A DNA stretch of 36,086 nt, from positions 1-36,086 of IMG/VR virus record IMGVR_UViG_3300048033_000965. One strand, given 5' to 3'. This document shows, one piece after another, positions 1 to 7,406 of this stretch. The DNA is from a virus. The translations under genes and the position numbers were made by a program. The notes under the pieces were generated by a model. The model did no database searches. It was not told the origin of the DNA and worked only from the letters and a program-made list of their open reading frames with translations. The number at the start of each line of letters is the position of its first letter. Position 1 is the first letter of the stretch.

Positions 1-105
1 GTTGCCTGAAGAATCTTTTGAATATAAAGTTTGGTTTGTTAAGTCTACCGCAAGTTCACCCTGAACTAAGTCGCCTGCTGCGGGAGCACCTGATCCATTC
101 TTTGT
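1..105. repeat. Terminal direct repeat, left copy (105 bp)
   Basis: Bases 1-105 are identical to 35963-36067. Beyond base 105 the two copies diverge but still encode nearly the same peptide (ATTIVT versus ATTIIT). The repeat lies entirely inside tail-fibre N-terminal coding sequence. Confidence 0.95.
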
Positions 106-123
106 AACGATAGTAGTAGCCAT
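1..123 (-). CDS. Tail fibre N-terminus, partial (runs off the left edge)
   Basis: The reading frame starts with ATG at 123 and stays open to the window edge, giving 41 codons that begin MATTIVTKNGSGAP. The start overlaps the stop of the HNH gene as TAATG, so translation is probably coupled. Residues 7-41 are encoded by DNA identical to that for the N-terminus of the large tail-fibre gene at the right end of the window. This is therefore either the true beginning of that same gene in a circular genome or the N-terminal module of a second fibre gene. A conserved N-terminal segment followed by variable repeats is usual for fibres, because the N-terminus docks to the tail. Function is assigned only through the match to the right-hand gene. 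Confidence 0.75.
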   Translation of the reverse strand, partial: MATTIVTKNGSGAPAAGDLVQGELAVDLTNQTLYSKDSSGN

Positions 124-560
124 TAAGGACTCCTGAGACTGTTAGATTTACTTAGATTATCCTTAGCTGTGATAACCTGAAGATTCCAAGGAACGTGCAA
201 CCCGCAAACATCTTTACCCTTGAGAGGAACAATATGGTCAACGTGGTGTACTACTCCTGTTACCTCTGTTCGCAAATCCCTGAGACTATATATTTCTTCT
301 ATGAAGAACTCATGATCTTCTGTGAGCCACCTAGGTTTAGCCTGCTTAACGCCTTTAGCTCTTAAGTGACCTTTGGTAATGTAGTACTGTTTGTTGTTCT
401 GATAATACTTACGCTGCTTTGCATTAATTGTTTCACTGCGTTCTTTGCGCTTCTCGTTAATACAAAACTTACATTGTCCAAACAACCCGTCTTTGTTTCG
501 GGCTTGCTTATAAAACTCTGTGTGATTCTTTGTTTCTTTACATGTGCTGCAAGTCTTCAT
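123..560 (-). CDS. HNH homing-type endonuclease
   Basis: The 145-residue product starts with a zinc-ribbon-like CSTCKETK at residues 4-11, paired with CKFC about 27 residues later. It ends with an HNH-type core: HHVDHIVPLKGK, then the histidine and asparagine of GLHVPWNLQV and N-rich NLSKSN. HNH enzymes cut DNA with a single metal ion; free-standing phage copies are usually selfish homing genes, and some assist packaging. The ATG at 560 is preferred over a GTG at 572 because GGGAGG lies a few bases before it. The gene sits between the coat gene and the fibre gene and ends in a TAATG overlap with the latter, a typical homing insertion site between late genes. Confidence 0.85.
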   Translation of the reverse strand: MKTCSTCKETKNHTEFYKQARNKDGLFGQCKFCINEKRKERSETINAKQRKYYQNNKQYYITKGHLRAKGVKQAKPRWLTEDHEFFIEEIYSLRDLRTEVTGVVHHVDHIVPLKGKDVCGLHVPWNLQVITAKDNLSKSNSLRSP

Positions 561-624
561 AAATCCTCCCACAAGGATAAAATGAGGGTACTAACTGTGT
601 GGGCAGCTTTCCCCTCGGAACTAC

Positions 625-1578
625 TTAGGCGTCAGAGACAGCCAAGATCAAACCCGCTTCTGGACGATATGTTTCGATACCATACAGAGTGTCTGCGGTG
701 TACAGGGTGCTTAAATATTCCTGTTTGTATTGAGTCTGCGAACGTACACTCATTTGCTCTGCGTGAACAATGGCGTCTTTGTGGAAGAATACACATCCAC
801 GTACACCAGTAGTCAGCGTAGGAGCGTTAGATGATACGTAAATGTCAACACCGTAGAGGTTACCGATGAGGCCAGATTCAACACCACGGCCACCTACGAA
901 GTCACTAGATACGTAACGGTCGATTCCCATGATGTCCTTTCTGGCTGCCGGAGGGATCACAAGACAACGGTTATCCATAGGCACATTAGCATCATCTAAG
1001 ATTTTAATGGCTGTACGGAAGCCTTCGTCGTTGAACGCACCGGGAGTACCAGTACCGAACAGTGCTAGACCAGCAGCATCTACGAACTCATAGCTGTTAG
1101 AGTTAGTCCAGTCAGAAGCAGTCGATGGAGCAACTACTCGGGTTCCATCTCCGAAACCTGTAGCACAGTTCATTAGGTCAGTGTCAACTTGGACAGCTAG
1201 TTGGTAACCAGCGTCTTCAGTGTAGAACTGACGTAGGCTCGTGAGGGCCTGAACTTCTACAATATCTTCGATGAATCGTGAGTACTCAAAGTGACGATCA
1301 ACTGCAATTGTCAGCTCACCTTCTACGTTTGCTTGGATGTTAACAGCCGTGTCAGCAACCTTAGCGGAAGCAGCACCACGGATGGGCTTAGGTACGTGGA
1401 TTAAGTCGCCCTTCTTACCTGTCATTGACATCTTCTTAACGAGAGGTGACATCTTCAGGTTCTTCTGGTATGCTGCGATTACTTCGTCGCTCCAGATTTC
1501 AGGGATGAATGTTGCTGCGGCTGTCTTATTGACAATGGAGCCACCGCCTACTGTACCGGGATAAGTTTGAGTCGCCAT
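625..1578 (-). CDS. Major capsid protein
   Basis: The 317-residue protein begins MATQTYPGTVGGGSIVNKTA and continues with FIPEIWSDEVIAAYQKNLKMSPLV, the typical opening of coat proteins of small marine podoviruses with the HK97-like fold. It lies directly downstream of the scaffold gene, has a strong AAGGAG site before the ATG, and is followed by a 64-nt gap before the HNH gene. It should form the icosahedral shell by assembling around the scaffold. The assignment rests on the N-terminal family resemblance, the length and the portal-scaffold-coat order. No cleavable N-terminal delta domain is evident. Confidence 0.85.
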   Translation of the reverse strand: MATQTYPGTVGGGSIVNKTAAATFIPEIWSDEVIAAYQKNLKMSPLVKKMSMTGKKGDLIHVPKPIRGAASAKVADTAVNIQANVEGELTIAVDRHFEYSRFIEDIVEVQALTSLRQFYTEDAGYQLAVQVDTDLMNCATGFGDGTRVVAPSTASDWTNSNSYEFVDAAGLALFGTGTPGAFNDEGFRTAIKILDDANVPMDNRCLVIPPAARKDIMGIDRYVSSDFVGGRGVESGLIGNLYGVDIYVSSNAPTLTTGVRGCVFFHKDAIVHAEQMSVRSQTQYKQEYLSTLYTADTLYGIETYRPEAGLILAVSDA

Positions 1579-1600
1579 AATAAATCTCCTTTAGATTAGG

Positions 1601-2404
1601 CTACTTGACCCTCCCGTCTGCATACGCTTGAAAGATTTCCTCTGACAAAGCTGCGTAACGGTCGGGATCAGTCTTCATAAGTTTAATAATATCAGCACGA
1701 CGATATTGCTTCTTACGTTGAGTTTGGCCTGTTCCTCGGGCGTTACCTGTACTCGCAGACTTAACCTGTTGCTTACGTGCTTGCTTCTCAACTGCTACTG
1801 TCTGTTGTGCTACAGAAGCTCTCTCCTTCCAGAGAGACAAGAGTTCATCAGCGGCGTCGTAATCATAAGCCTGATCTGCTTGTACAAACAATTGAGTCCT
1901 AATCTTAGATCCTTTAATCCACTCAGCAAAGTTGACATCTTTAAGGATAGTCTCCATCTCTGGATGCTTCTTAGAGAGTTCAGCCAAGGCGGTCTCTTTA
2001 CGATACCTCTGAGTGACTTGATTAGCTTCTTGGATCTTAGGGTGGTTATCAATTGCCCTATTAACTGCGGCCTGTGGATCAACAAAGAAGTCAGTATCAT
2101 CTTCTTCTTGCTGTTGTACAGGTGCTTGTTGCTGTGTGAGTTGTGTCTGGATGTGGTCGTCAACAACCTTACGTAGTTCACCAACTTCAGAGCTTTGTTT
2201 ACCTAGGAGCTTCTCAGCCTCTTGGTGCATCTGAACAACCTCTTGCAAGGACTTGTTCTGATACTTCTCTGGTAAGCTAGGCTCCTCTTGGGCTACCTCC
2301 TCTTCAGGAGACTCAAGGGGATCCTCTGGTGCTTCTAGTGTATCTACGTTACTATCGTTAACTTCTTCTTCCGAACGCTCATCTATGAGTTGTGCTCTTG
2401 ACAT
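1601..2404 (-). CDS. Capsid assembly scaffolding protein
   Basis: The 267-residue protein has a very acidic N-terminal third (runs such as RSEEEVND, EDPLESPEEEVAQEE), a Gln-rich middle and a basic C-terminal part (RKKQYRRADIIKLMKTDPDRYAALSEEIFQAYADGRVK). Predicted helix content is high and there is no cysteine. This charge layout and the place immediately before the coat gene are typical of podovirus scaffolds, whose basic C-terminus contacts coat protein before the scaffold leaves or is degraded. GGAGAAG about 8 nt before the ATG supports the start. Confidence 0.8.
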   Translation of the reverse strand: MSRAQLIDERSEEEVNDSNVDTLEAPEDPLESPEEEVAQEEPSLPEKYQNKSLQEVVQMHQEAEKLLGKQSSEVGELRKVVDDHIQTQLTQQQAPVQQQEEDDTDFFVDPQAAVNRAIDNHPKIQEANQVTQRYRKETALAELSKKHPEMETILKDVNFAEWIKGSKIRTQLFVQADQAYDYDAADELLSLWKERASVAQQTVAVEKQARKQQVKSASTGNARGTGQTQRKKQYRRADIIKLMKTDPDRYAALSEEIFQAYADGRVK

Positions 2405-2435
2405 TATGAACTTCTCCGCCTAACGGTTGTGGAGT

Positions 2436-2651
2436 TTATTTACGCTCTGCTTGCTCATGTTCTCGTACCCACTTCATGTGTCTACCGGGGAAATCCCCAG
2501 AGGCACCGTCAAGTACGCATGGTGTTGCAGAAGCGACCCTTGTAGCGTTAGCGCCACAACCGCACCTACTGGTTGTAACACCGTCCTCTACAAATTCTTC
2601 AAAGTAATGACCCTCAGTACACTTAAAGTCGTATACCTTAATCATCTTCAT
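2436..2651 (-). CDS. Small zinc-ribbon protein (FmdB-like)
   Basis: 71 residues. The opening MIKVYDFKCTEGHYFEEFV followed by a SRCGCGANATRV patch places two Cys/His pairs as in FmdB-type zinc ribbons, which are frequent among small phage proteins of unknown role. The frame starts MKMIKVYDF; a start at the third residue (ATG at 2645) would match family members equally well. The 5' end overlaps the stop of the preceding gene out of frame. It lies between the late promoter at 2921-2949 and the scaffold gene, so it is expressed with head genes. Whether it enters the virion is unknown. Confidence 0.65.
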   Translation of the reverse strand: MKMIKVYDFKCTEGHYFEEFVEDGVTTSRCGCGANATRVASATPCVLDGASGDFPGRHMKWVREHEQAERK

Positions 2652-2883
2652 TGGATTCTTTGGCTTCCTCGTAAGCCTGCTCTACCGAGGATTCTAAGTT
2701 TATTAGGTGGGCTATGACATTTAATTGTCCCTTCCTAAAATACATATCGTTAGTATCTTTGGTTGCCTCTACGGAGTTAATCACGTTACCATTTGATCCA
2801 AACTCTCCCGTGAGTTGCTTCCAACCCTCGGTGTTAAAGAGGTCAAAGTATACATTGAAGTATCTCTCTAGTTCAGGTTTCAT
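2638..2883 (-). CDS. Conserved small acidic protein, unknown function
   Basis: 81 residues, first gene after the leftward promoter at 2921-2949. It starts MKPELERYFNVYFDLFNTEGWKQL and ends with an acidic, probably helical tail (EEAKESNEDD). There is no signal peptide, membrane segment or metal motif. Similar short proteins occur before the scaffold gene in other marine podoviruses, suggesting a head-assembly role, but this is contextual. AGGATG just before the ATG is the likely ribosome site. Confidence 0.6.
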   Translation of the reverse strand: MKPELERYFNVYFDLFNTEGWKQLTGEFGSNGNVINSVEATKDTNDMYFRKGQLNVIAHLINLESSVEQAYEEAKESNEDD

Positions 2884-2920
2884 ATCATCCTAGCTTCTTT
2901 GTGTGTTTATCTTACGTTAT

Positions 2921-2949
2921 ATTATAACATATTCTGAGGTAAATGTCAA
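2921..2949 (-). promoter_or_regulatory. Leftward promoter upstream of head genes
   Basis: On the minus strand TTGACA (2949-2944) and TATAAT (2926-2921) are separated by exactly 17 bp, a perfect sigma70 consensus. AAAGAAAACAC lies directly upstream, preceded by the box GGTAAATAATACC (2973-2961). It should give a second, internal late transcript for scaffold and coat. Confidence 0.85.
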
Positions 2950-2960
2950 GTGTTTTCTTT

Positions 2961-2973
2961 GGTATTATTTACC
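2961..2973 (-). promoter_or_regulatory. Operator-like box of the 2921-2949 promoter
   Basis: Minus-strand GGTAAATAATACC, imperfectly palindromic, starts 11 bp upstream of the -35. It overlaps the last codons and stop of the small basic gene at 2965-3072. The same box at the same distance precedes the 8056-8084 promoter. Confidence 0.6.
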
Positions 2974-3072
2974 TTTCTTACCTTTGGAGCAGCTACAGCC
3001 CCCTTTGGCCTTCTTTGCTGCTGCTTTGCCAGCTTTAGTGTACGGGTATTTCTTACCTTTAACTGTAGGCAT
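2965..3072 (-). CDS. Small Lys/Ala-rich basic protein
   Basis: 35 residues starting MPTVKGKKYPYTKAGKAAAK and ending in a CSC motif plus KGKKGK. The ATG at 3072 overlaps the TGA of the upstream gene (TGATG); an in-frame ATG at 3078 is an alternative. Very basic peptides opening with this Lys-Tyr-Pro-Tyr motif recur in marine phage head modules and may bind packaged DNA or the capsid interior; that role is inferred. The stop codon lies within the operator box of the next promoter. Confidence 0.65.
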   Translation of the reverse strand: MPTVKGKKYPYTKAGKAAAKKAKGGCSCSKGKKGK

Positions 3073-3338
3073 CACCATTTCTCCTTATTAGCCCAATATG
3101 CCGCAGACATCTTACCTTTGGCTATATTCTTTGCGTGTCGTGCCTTGAAGGACTTCTGACGAGCCGTAGGCTTCTTATCACCTGAGACTCCCTGCTGTCC
3201 AAACCTAATAGTCTTAACCTTGTCGCCTTCCTTGGCTACAACTACGTGAGACTTAGTAGGGTGGCTAGGTGTCCTCTTAGGCTTGTTGTAGCCTGAGACA
3301 CCAGCTCGTGTCAATCGTGGGTCTTTCTCTTTAGCCAT
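3072..3338 (-). CDS. Conserved basic phage protein, unknown function
   Basis: 88 residues, strongly basic, starting MAKEKDPRLTRAGVSGYNKP and containing a central KSHVVVAKEGDKVKTIRFGQ, then a Lys/Arg-rich tail ending AAYWANKEKW. This set of motifs is common in phages next to portal and scaffold genes and I know no assigned function. High charge suggests nucleic acid contact or a virion location. GGAG precedes the ATG, and the end overlaps the next start as TGATG. Confidence 0.7.
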   Translation of the reverse strand: MAKEKDPRLTRAGVSGYNKPKRTPSHPTKSHVVVAKEGDKVKTIRFGQQGVSGDKKPTARQKSFKARHAKNIAKGKMSAAYWANKEKW

Positions 3339-3340
3339 GC

Positions 3341-3538
3341 TTAAGTCTCCTTAGAAGCCTTCCTAGAGGCTCTGGGGGCCTTCTGAGGGGCCTTGGGGGC
3401 TTTGAGGAGGAGTTCCGACATTTGGCCCTCTAGGACCTCTAGGCGCTCCTCTGTTTTCCCTAGGCGGTTGAACTGACCTTTGAACGCCTCGTTCACTTGG
3501 TTGATTAGGTTCTTGAGGTCTTGTTGTGTCATTAGCAT
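3341..3538 (-). CDS. Short coiled-coil protein overprinted on the portal C-terminus
   Basis: 65 residues: MLMTQQDLKNLINQVNEAFK, then a heptad-like segment (RLGKTEERLEVLEGQMSELL) and a Lys/Ala/Pro tail. It overlaps the portal gene by 176 nt in a different frame and stops 2 nt before the next start. Coiled-coil proteins of this type follow portal genes in related phages. The portal frame in the overlap is Pro/Gln/Gly/Arg-rich and looks unstructured, which suggests that this frame carries the constrained sequence. ATG at 3532 is an alternative start. Confidence 0.65.
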   Translation of the reverse strand: MLMTQQDLKNLINQVNEAFKGQFNRLGKTEERLEVLEGQMSELLLKAPKAPQKAPRASRKASKET

Positions 3539-5474
3539 TACGTTGGTTTCCTTGGTTATTAACTTGCTTCTCTTTTAGGGCTACTTCAGCAACCTTGAGT
3601 CTACGTTCAAACTCCTTGTCATCTTGGTCACCAGCTTGGAGGTTTCTAGTGATAGCCTCAATCTTCTTAATCTCAACCTCTTGAGGCTCAAGCTGTGCTT
3701 CAACAGTGTACTTCTGTGCTCTCGCTTGTGACTCAGCAGCTTGTGCAGCTAAGGCGGCTGTCTGAGACTCTTGGAAGGCTAACTGAGCCTGTTGTGTAGC
3801 CTGTGCTGCCTGTTGAGCCTGTGGGTTAGGCTGCTGGGCTTGCTGCATAGAGGCTATGAGTTCTTCCCTGTTACTCAGGTTCATGTTATCTATGATGCTC
3901 TGGATTAACACAGGGTATATCGGGCTATCCTGCTTCATAGTCTGTAAGAGTTGTACAAGCTGTGTAACCTCATACTCCCTAGCAATGATACCTAAGGTTG
4001 AGGTAGCGTTGAACTTATAGTCATTTACAGGGTAGTTCTCAGGGTCAAACTGCATGTACCTATGTGCAGCCTTAGTGACAAAGGGGATCAAGAAGGACTG
4101 TTGGAAGTTAATTAAGGTGCGCTTATGACGTTTAATAATAGCGCCAAGAGACATAGAGATACCAGCGGCAGTAGCTTCACCATTAACAGCACCAGAGAGT
4201 CCTGCTGAATCAACTGCTCCAGTAGCTTGTTGTACCATCTGTTGCAAGGAGGATGCTTGGGCGAACGTGATCTGACCCACTTGACCAAAGTTGAACGGCT
4301 GTAAGACTTCACGGGGATCTCCATTGGTTAATATAGTCTTGCCGGGGCGTATCTCAGGCTTGGCCCCTCGTGGGAACTTAGTGGCATCAATGGCTAACAT
4401 AGGATGTATCGTGAGAGCCAAAGCGTCTATTCTAGCCCGTAGCTCAGTATCCAAAGCCTTTTGGCTATTGTAGCCCTTCTCACACACACCACGACCCCAG
4501 AACATAGAGGGTACTACGTCCCATGGGAACGCTACTACAGGCCTATCTTGCATCATGTAGGGGTTAGCCTCAGCCTTTAGGAGGACACCTCCGTTGGCTA
4601 CGACTACGATAGCCTCTACGTAACTACCAGAGTCATCAGAGGAGCCTAGGTTTTCTGCCTCGTTCTCATCATCCATGGCCTCATCTAAGAGTTGCTTAGG
4701 GACTAATCCGTAGTACTTCGTTAGGCGCACCTTGTCATCACTGTATACAGAGATTTCATGGTCAGGCTCTAAGTCTGTGTCTGTGGACGCTGTGCCTACA
4801 TAGGTGTCCCTGTAGACCCCTTGCTCCTGTAGTTGCTCCACTAAGTGTGGGCTTACAAACTCATCAATGGCTACACCCATAGCATCCTCAATGGATGTGG
4901 CTACAGGGTCAATAAGGAAGTTCTGAGGCATCACAGGCTTTAACTTAACGACTACCCTATCTGTAATGTTGACACCTACAGCCTGTAGTTGACCATCCAT
5001 CATAGGCTGAGAAGCCGGGGCCATCTCTTTGATTTCCTCTAAGACTATCTCACCCACCCCGGTTCCAAAGACTGCTGCGTTGATTAAGCACTCAGCGACA
5101 GCCTTACGTACCTTAGTGTTCTCAAAGTCTTCAGTTAACTTGTTCCTTAGGTACTGTATGTCCTGAGAATCCTTGTCTCCATAGTTATCTTGGATGTCAA
5201 AGAACTTACCACGACCAAAGGTGGCTTCCTCCATCTCAGCAACATTAGACTCCACGGCTTGCTGGAGAGCCGGGCTGATTATGCGTGAGCGCTCTGATTG
5301 CTTCTGCTGATCCTCTGCTGCCCAGATACCCCTCCAGAGTCTATAGTACTCATCAAATTTCTCAGCATAGTTACTTTCGTAGTTATCTCGCCAGTCCTCT
5401 GCTTTAGTCATCACCCAGTCTTCTAGGGACTCATCTATCATCAGAGGATCTGGGCTATATAGGGTGTCTTTCAT
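3363..5474 (-). CDS. Portal protein (head-tail connector), T7-like
   Basis: The 703-residue protein is larger than the T7 connector (gp8, about 536 residues) but shows the T7/HTVC-type portal layout. An N-terminal helical region (MTKAEDWRDNYESNYAEKFDEYYRLW is its core) is followed by the clip and crown region with PVVAFPWDVVPSMFWGRGVCE around the middle, and by a Gln/Ala-rich helical stretch (about 545-610). The dodecameric portal occupies one capsid vertex, docks terminase and carries the tail. It follows TerL by 2 nt and precedes scaffold and coat. The last roughly 60 residues are Pro/Gly/Arg/Gln-rich and overlap another gene out of frame, so that extension is probably dispensable. Confidence 0.88.
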   Translation of the reverse strand: MKDTLYSPDPLMIDESLEDWVMTKAEDWRDNYESNYAEKFDEYYRLWRGIWAAEDQQKQSERSRIISPALQQAVESNVAEMEEATFGRGKFFDIQDNYGDKDSQDIQYLRNKLTEDFENTKVRKAVAECLINAAVFGTGVGEIVLEEIKEMAPASQPMMDGQLQAVGVNITDRVVVKLKPVMPQNFLIDPVATSIEDAMGVAIDEFVSPHLVEQLQEQGVYRDTYVGTASTDTDLEPDHEISVYSDDKVRLTKYYGLVPKQLLDEAMDDENEAENLGSSDDSGSYVEAIVVVANGGVLLKAEANPYMMQDRPVVAFPWDVVPSMFWGRGVCEKGYNSQKALDTELRARIDALALTIHPMLAIDATKFPRGAKPEIRPGKTILTNGDPREVLQPFNFGQVGQITFAQASSLQQMVQQATGAVDSAGLSGAVNGEATAAGISMSLGAIIKRHKRTLINFQQSFLIPFVTKAAHRYMQFDPENYPVNDYKFNATSTLGIIAREYEVTQLVQLLQTMKQDSPIYPVLIQSIIDNMNLSNREELIASMQQAQQPNPQAQQAAQATQQAQLAFQESQTAALAAQAAESQARAQKYTVEAQLEPQEVEIKKIEAITRNLQAGDQDDKEFERRLKVAEVALKEKQVNNQGNQRNANDTTRPQEPNQPSERGVQRSVQPPRENRGAPRGPRGPNVGTPPQSPQGPSEGPQSL

Positions 5475-5476
5475 AA

Positions 5477-6733
5477 TTAGTATCCCGCTACAATATCTAA
5501 GATTTCAAGCTCATCTTCTATGAACTCATGGATCCCATAAGGGATGGTCGCTAATTGATCTATGTAAGCCAAAGAATCCACTAAGTCATCATGCGTTAGT
5601 GGATCAGGGAACTGGAAGAGTTGATCTAGAAACCTAGCGTTCCACTCCCCTTTGTTCAAGCTTATTACACCGTTCTCAAAGCGCCCTTGCAACGCCCACA
5701 TAATACGGTCTGTCTTCTTCTTATTACCGTGGGTTAACTCTTCTACCCTAAAGTACTTCCCGTGCTTCCTCTGGAGATCCATAAGAGGACTCATTACCGC
5801 TTGCTTTGCTATACCCCTCTCGATACCCACTGAGATAGGTTGGTAATCCCGGACTGCTTGGAATATCTTCATCGCTGTTTCATCTAACGTCCAACGTCCA
5901 TAGATAATGTTATCAATGTGCCAGTCTCCGTTGTCACCAACTTTGACTACGGAGATTGCTGTCTCATCTAACTTAGAACTCTTCGTCCTCTTCTTACCTA
6001 CTTCCTCAAAACCTGCGAGGTCAATGGCTATGTAGTAGTCCCCTGCTTCCGGGGCCTCTCCGTAGTGTACCCAGTCCTCCTTAAACATCTCTGAGCCAAC
6101 TGCCTCAAAGGACGCCATGAACTCCTGACGAAAGGCGTAAGAAGACATTGATTTCTTGGCGATGTTAATTTCATCAGGGTCGAGTAGTGGGTTATCGTAG
6201 CTTGTGAAGTGCCAGCCTGAGTATGTCTCATCATCACCTATCTCCGCATACTTATAGAGTTCATAGAAGTGATTACGTCCCATAGGTGTCCCTATGAACA
6301 TCGCGTGTCCCTTCTGGTCTGCCAACGCTGGACGTAAGACCTGCTCCCATACGTCAGGCTTCATATCTGCGTACTCATCCATCACTAGAAACTTCAAGGA
6401 GACACCACGCATAGTCTCTGGCCTATCGGCTCCCTTAAGCGTAATCGTGGCTCCATTGACTAACTTAAGCTGCAAGTTGTTAATGTGGGAACCTGTGATT
6501 ACATCGTGACCTAACTCTAGGAGCGTTTGCCACATGATGTCCCTAGCTTGTCCCTGCGTAGGGGCTACATAGAATACATGGCCCCTGTCTGACTGTAGGG
6601 CATTAATGATGAGCATCCATGCAGCTAACCTAGACTTCCCTGTTCTTCGGCCAGCAGCGACAACCTTAAAGCGCGTAGGATCCTCGAATACTTTGGTTTG
6701 CCATGGGAGTAACTCTACGTTAAGATCAGTCAC
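5477..6733 (-). CDS. terL: Terminase large subunit
   Basis: 418 residues. The ATPase domain has Walker A AAGRRTGKS (26-34), Walker B FLVMDE (115-120) and a coupling-type IGTPMGRNHFYEL. The nuclease domain has the RNase H-like IAIDLAG aspartate near 238, the glutamate of VGIERG and the late acidic HDDLVDSLAYID. TerL pumps DNA into the prohead through the portal and cuts concatemers. The start is GTG at 6733, immediately preceded by two tandem CCTAAGGAG sequences, the upstream one correctly spaced. Short compared with T7 gp19, it lacks a long C-terminal extension. It is followed directly by the portal. Confidence 0.93.
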   Translation of the reverse strand: MTDLNVELLPWQTKVFEDPTRFKVVAAGRRTGKSRLAAWMLIINALQSDRGHVFYVAPTQGQARDIMWQTLLELGHDVITGSHINNLQLKLVNGATITLKGADRPETMRGVSLKFLVMDEYADMKPDVWEQVLRPALADQKGHAMFIGTPMGRNHFYELYKYAEIGDDETYSGWHFTSYDNPLLDPDEINIAKKSMSSYAFRQEFMASFEAVGSEMFKEDWVHYGEAPEAGDYYIAIDLAGFEEVGKKRTKSSKLDETAISVVKVGDNGDWHIDNIIYGRWTLDETAMKIFQAVRDYQPISVGIERGIAKQAVMSPLMDLQRKHGKYFRVEELTHGNKKKTDRIMWALQGRFENGVISLNKGEWNARFLDQLFQFPDPLTHDDLVDSLAYIDQLATIPYGIHEFIEDELEILDIVAGY

Positions 6734-6759
6734 TCCTTAGGCTCCTTAGGTGGCTTATG

Positions 6760-7029
6760 TTAGTCATCTATGTCTTCTATCTCTTCTTCCGTTAGTTCCC
6801 TCTCAGGAAGCCCTAGGCCTTCTACGGAGCTATAGAACTCCTTTAGATCCTTGAACTTATAGAGGACCGCTGGTACTGCCCTACGTCCTGTGATCTTCTC
6901 TACAAAGTCCCACCCTTGCTTACCCGGTGGTATCTGAACATAATCATACTCCATGTTTATCGCTGTGAGCTTCTTACGTACTGCCTTGCATCCGTGGCAC
7001 CAGTCGGCACCTATGACAACAAAAGACAT
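6760..7029 (-). CDS. Glutaredoxin/thioredoxin-like protein
   Basis: 89 residues with the redox motif CHGC (residues 12-15, in ADWCHGCKAVRKKL), the cis-proline segment RAVPAVLYK and an acidic C-terminal tail. This matches the small thioredoxin-fold proteins that phages use to reduce ribonucleotide reductase or thiols. Unusually it lies in the late packaging operon just before TerL rather than next to the RNR gene. The late operon also encodes a protein with about 85 cysteines, so a role in virion disulfide formation or reshuffling is possible. AAGGAAAC before the ATG is the likely ribosome site. Confidence 0.8.
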   Translation of the reverse strand: MSFVVIGADWCHGCKAVRKKLTAINMEYDYVQIPPGKQGWDFVEKITGRRAVPAVLYKFKDLKEFYSSVEGLGLPERELTEEEIEDIDD

Positions 7030-7039
7030 CTAAGTTTCC

Positions 7040-7405
7040 TTATGTTGCGTTAGAGTTGTTGAAGTTACTAAACGTGAAGGGTGAATACACAAGATCCAAA
7101 GTTACTATAACTTCTACGTTACCCGCTGATCCTGTGGTTGCTCTAATAGTCTCCCCCGGTGGTATCACTATTACACCGTTGCCCGAAGGAGGGAAGAAGA
7201 TATAATCCTTAGAATCTACAGACTTCTCTAAGAAGATGTAAGCATCCGGGTCTGGGTTTTTATCTATGAATATACTAACGTCATTGGTGGAGTTCTCTAG
7301 GTTAGATACAAAGAGCATGTTCCAATGGCCTATGTAACCCTGAGGTATCTCTAGTATCTCTGTAACATCAGTCGTCGTTAAGTTTACATTCTTCGTGTAG
7401 AGCAT
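7040..7405 (-). CDS. Beta-rich small protein, possible virion decoration
   Basis: 121 residues with alternating hydrophobic and polar residues, e.g. VTEILEIPQGYIGHWNMLFV, then a proline-glycine-rich turn (PPSGNGVIVIPPGETI) and a final strand-like VIVTLDLVY. There is no signal peptide or cysteine. Proteins opening with this threonine-rich, IPxGYxxHW-type segment occur next to packaging genes in other marine podoviruses and resemble decoration or head-fibre domains; the role is inferred. AAGGAG lies about 9 nt before the ATG. It lies 10 nt upstream of the glutaredoxin gene. Confidence 0.6.
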   Translation of the reverse strand: MLYTKNVNLTTTDVTEILEIPQGYIGHWNMLFVSNLENSTNDVSIFIDKNPDPDAYIFLEKSVDSKDYIFFPPSGNGVIVIPPGETIRATTGSAGNVEVIVTLDLVYSPFTFSNFNNSNAT

Positions 7406-7406
7406 C

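Noticed and set aside
573-624. Terminator between coat and HNH genes
   Set aside because: Only a 4-bp TTCC/GGAA stem is visible and no U-tract; not strong enough to call.
1810-2184. 124-codon minus-strand frame inside the scaffold gene
   Set aside because: Out-of-frame shadow; composition (Leu/Ser/Arg/Thr) is not protein-like and the scaffold frame has the correct charge layout.
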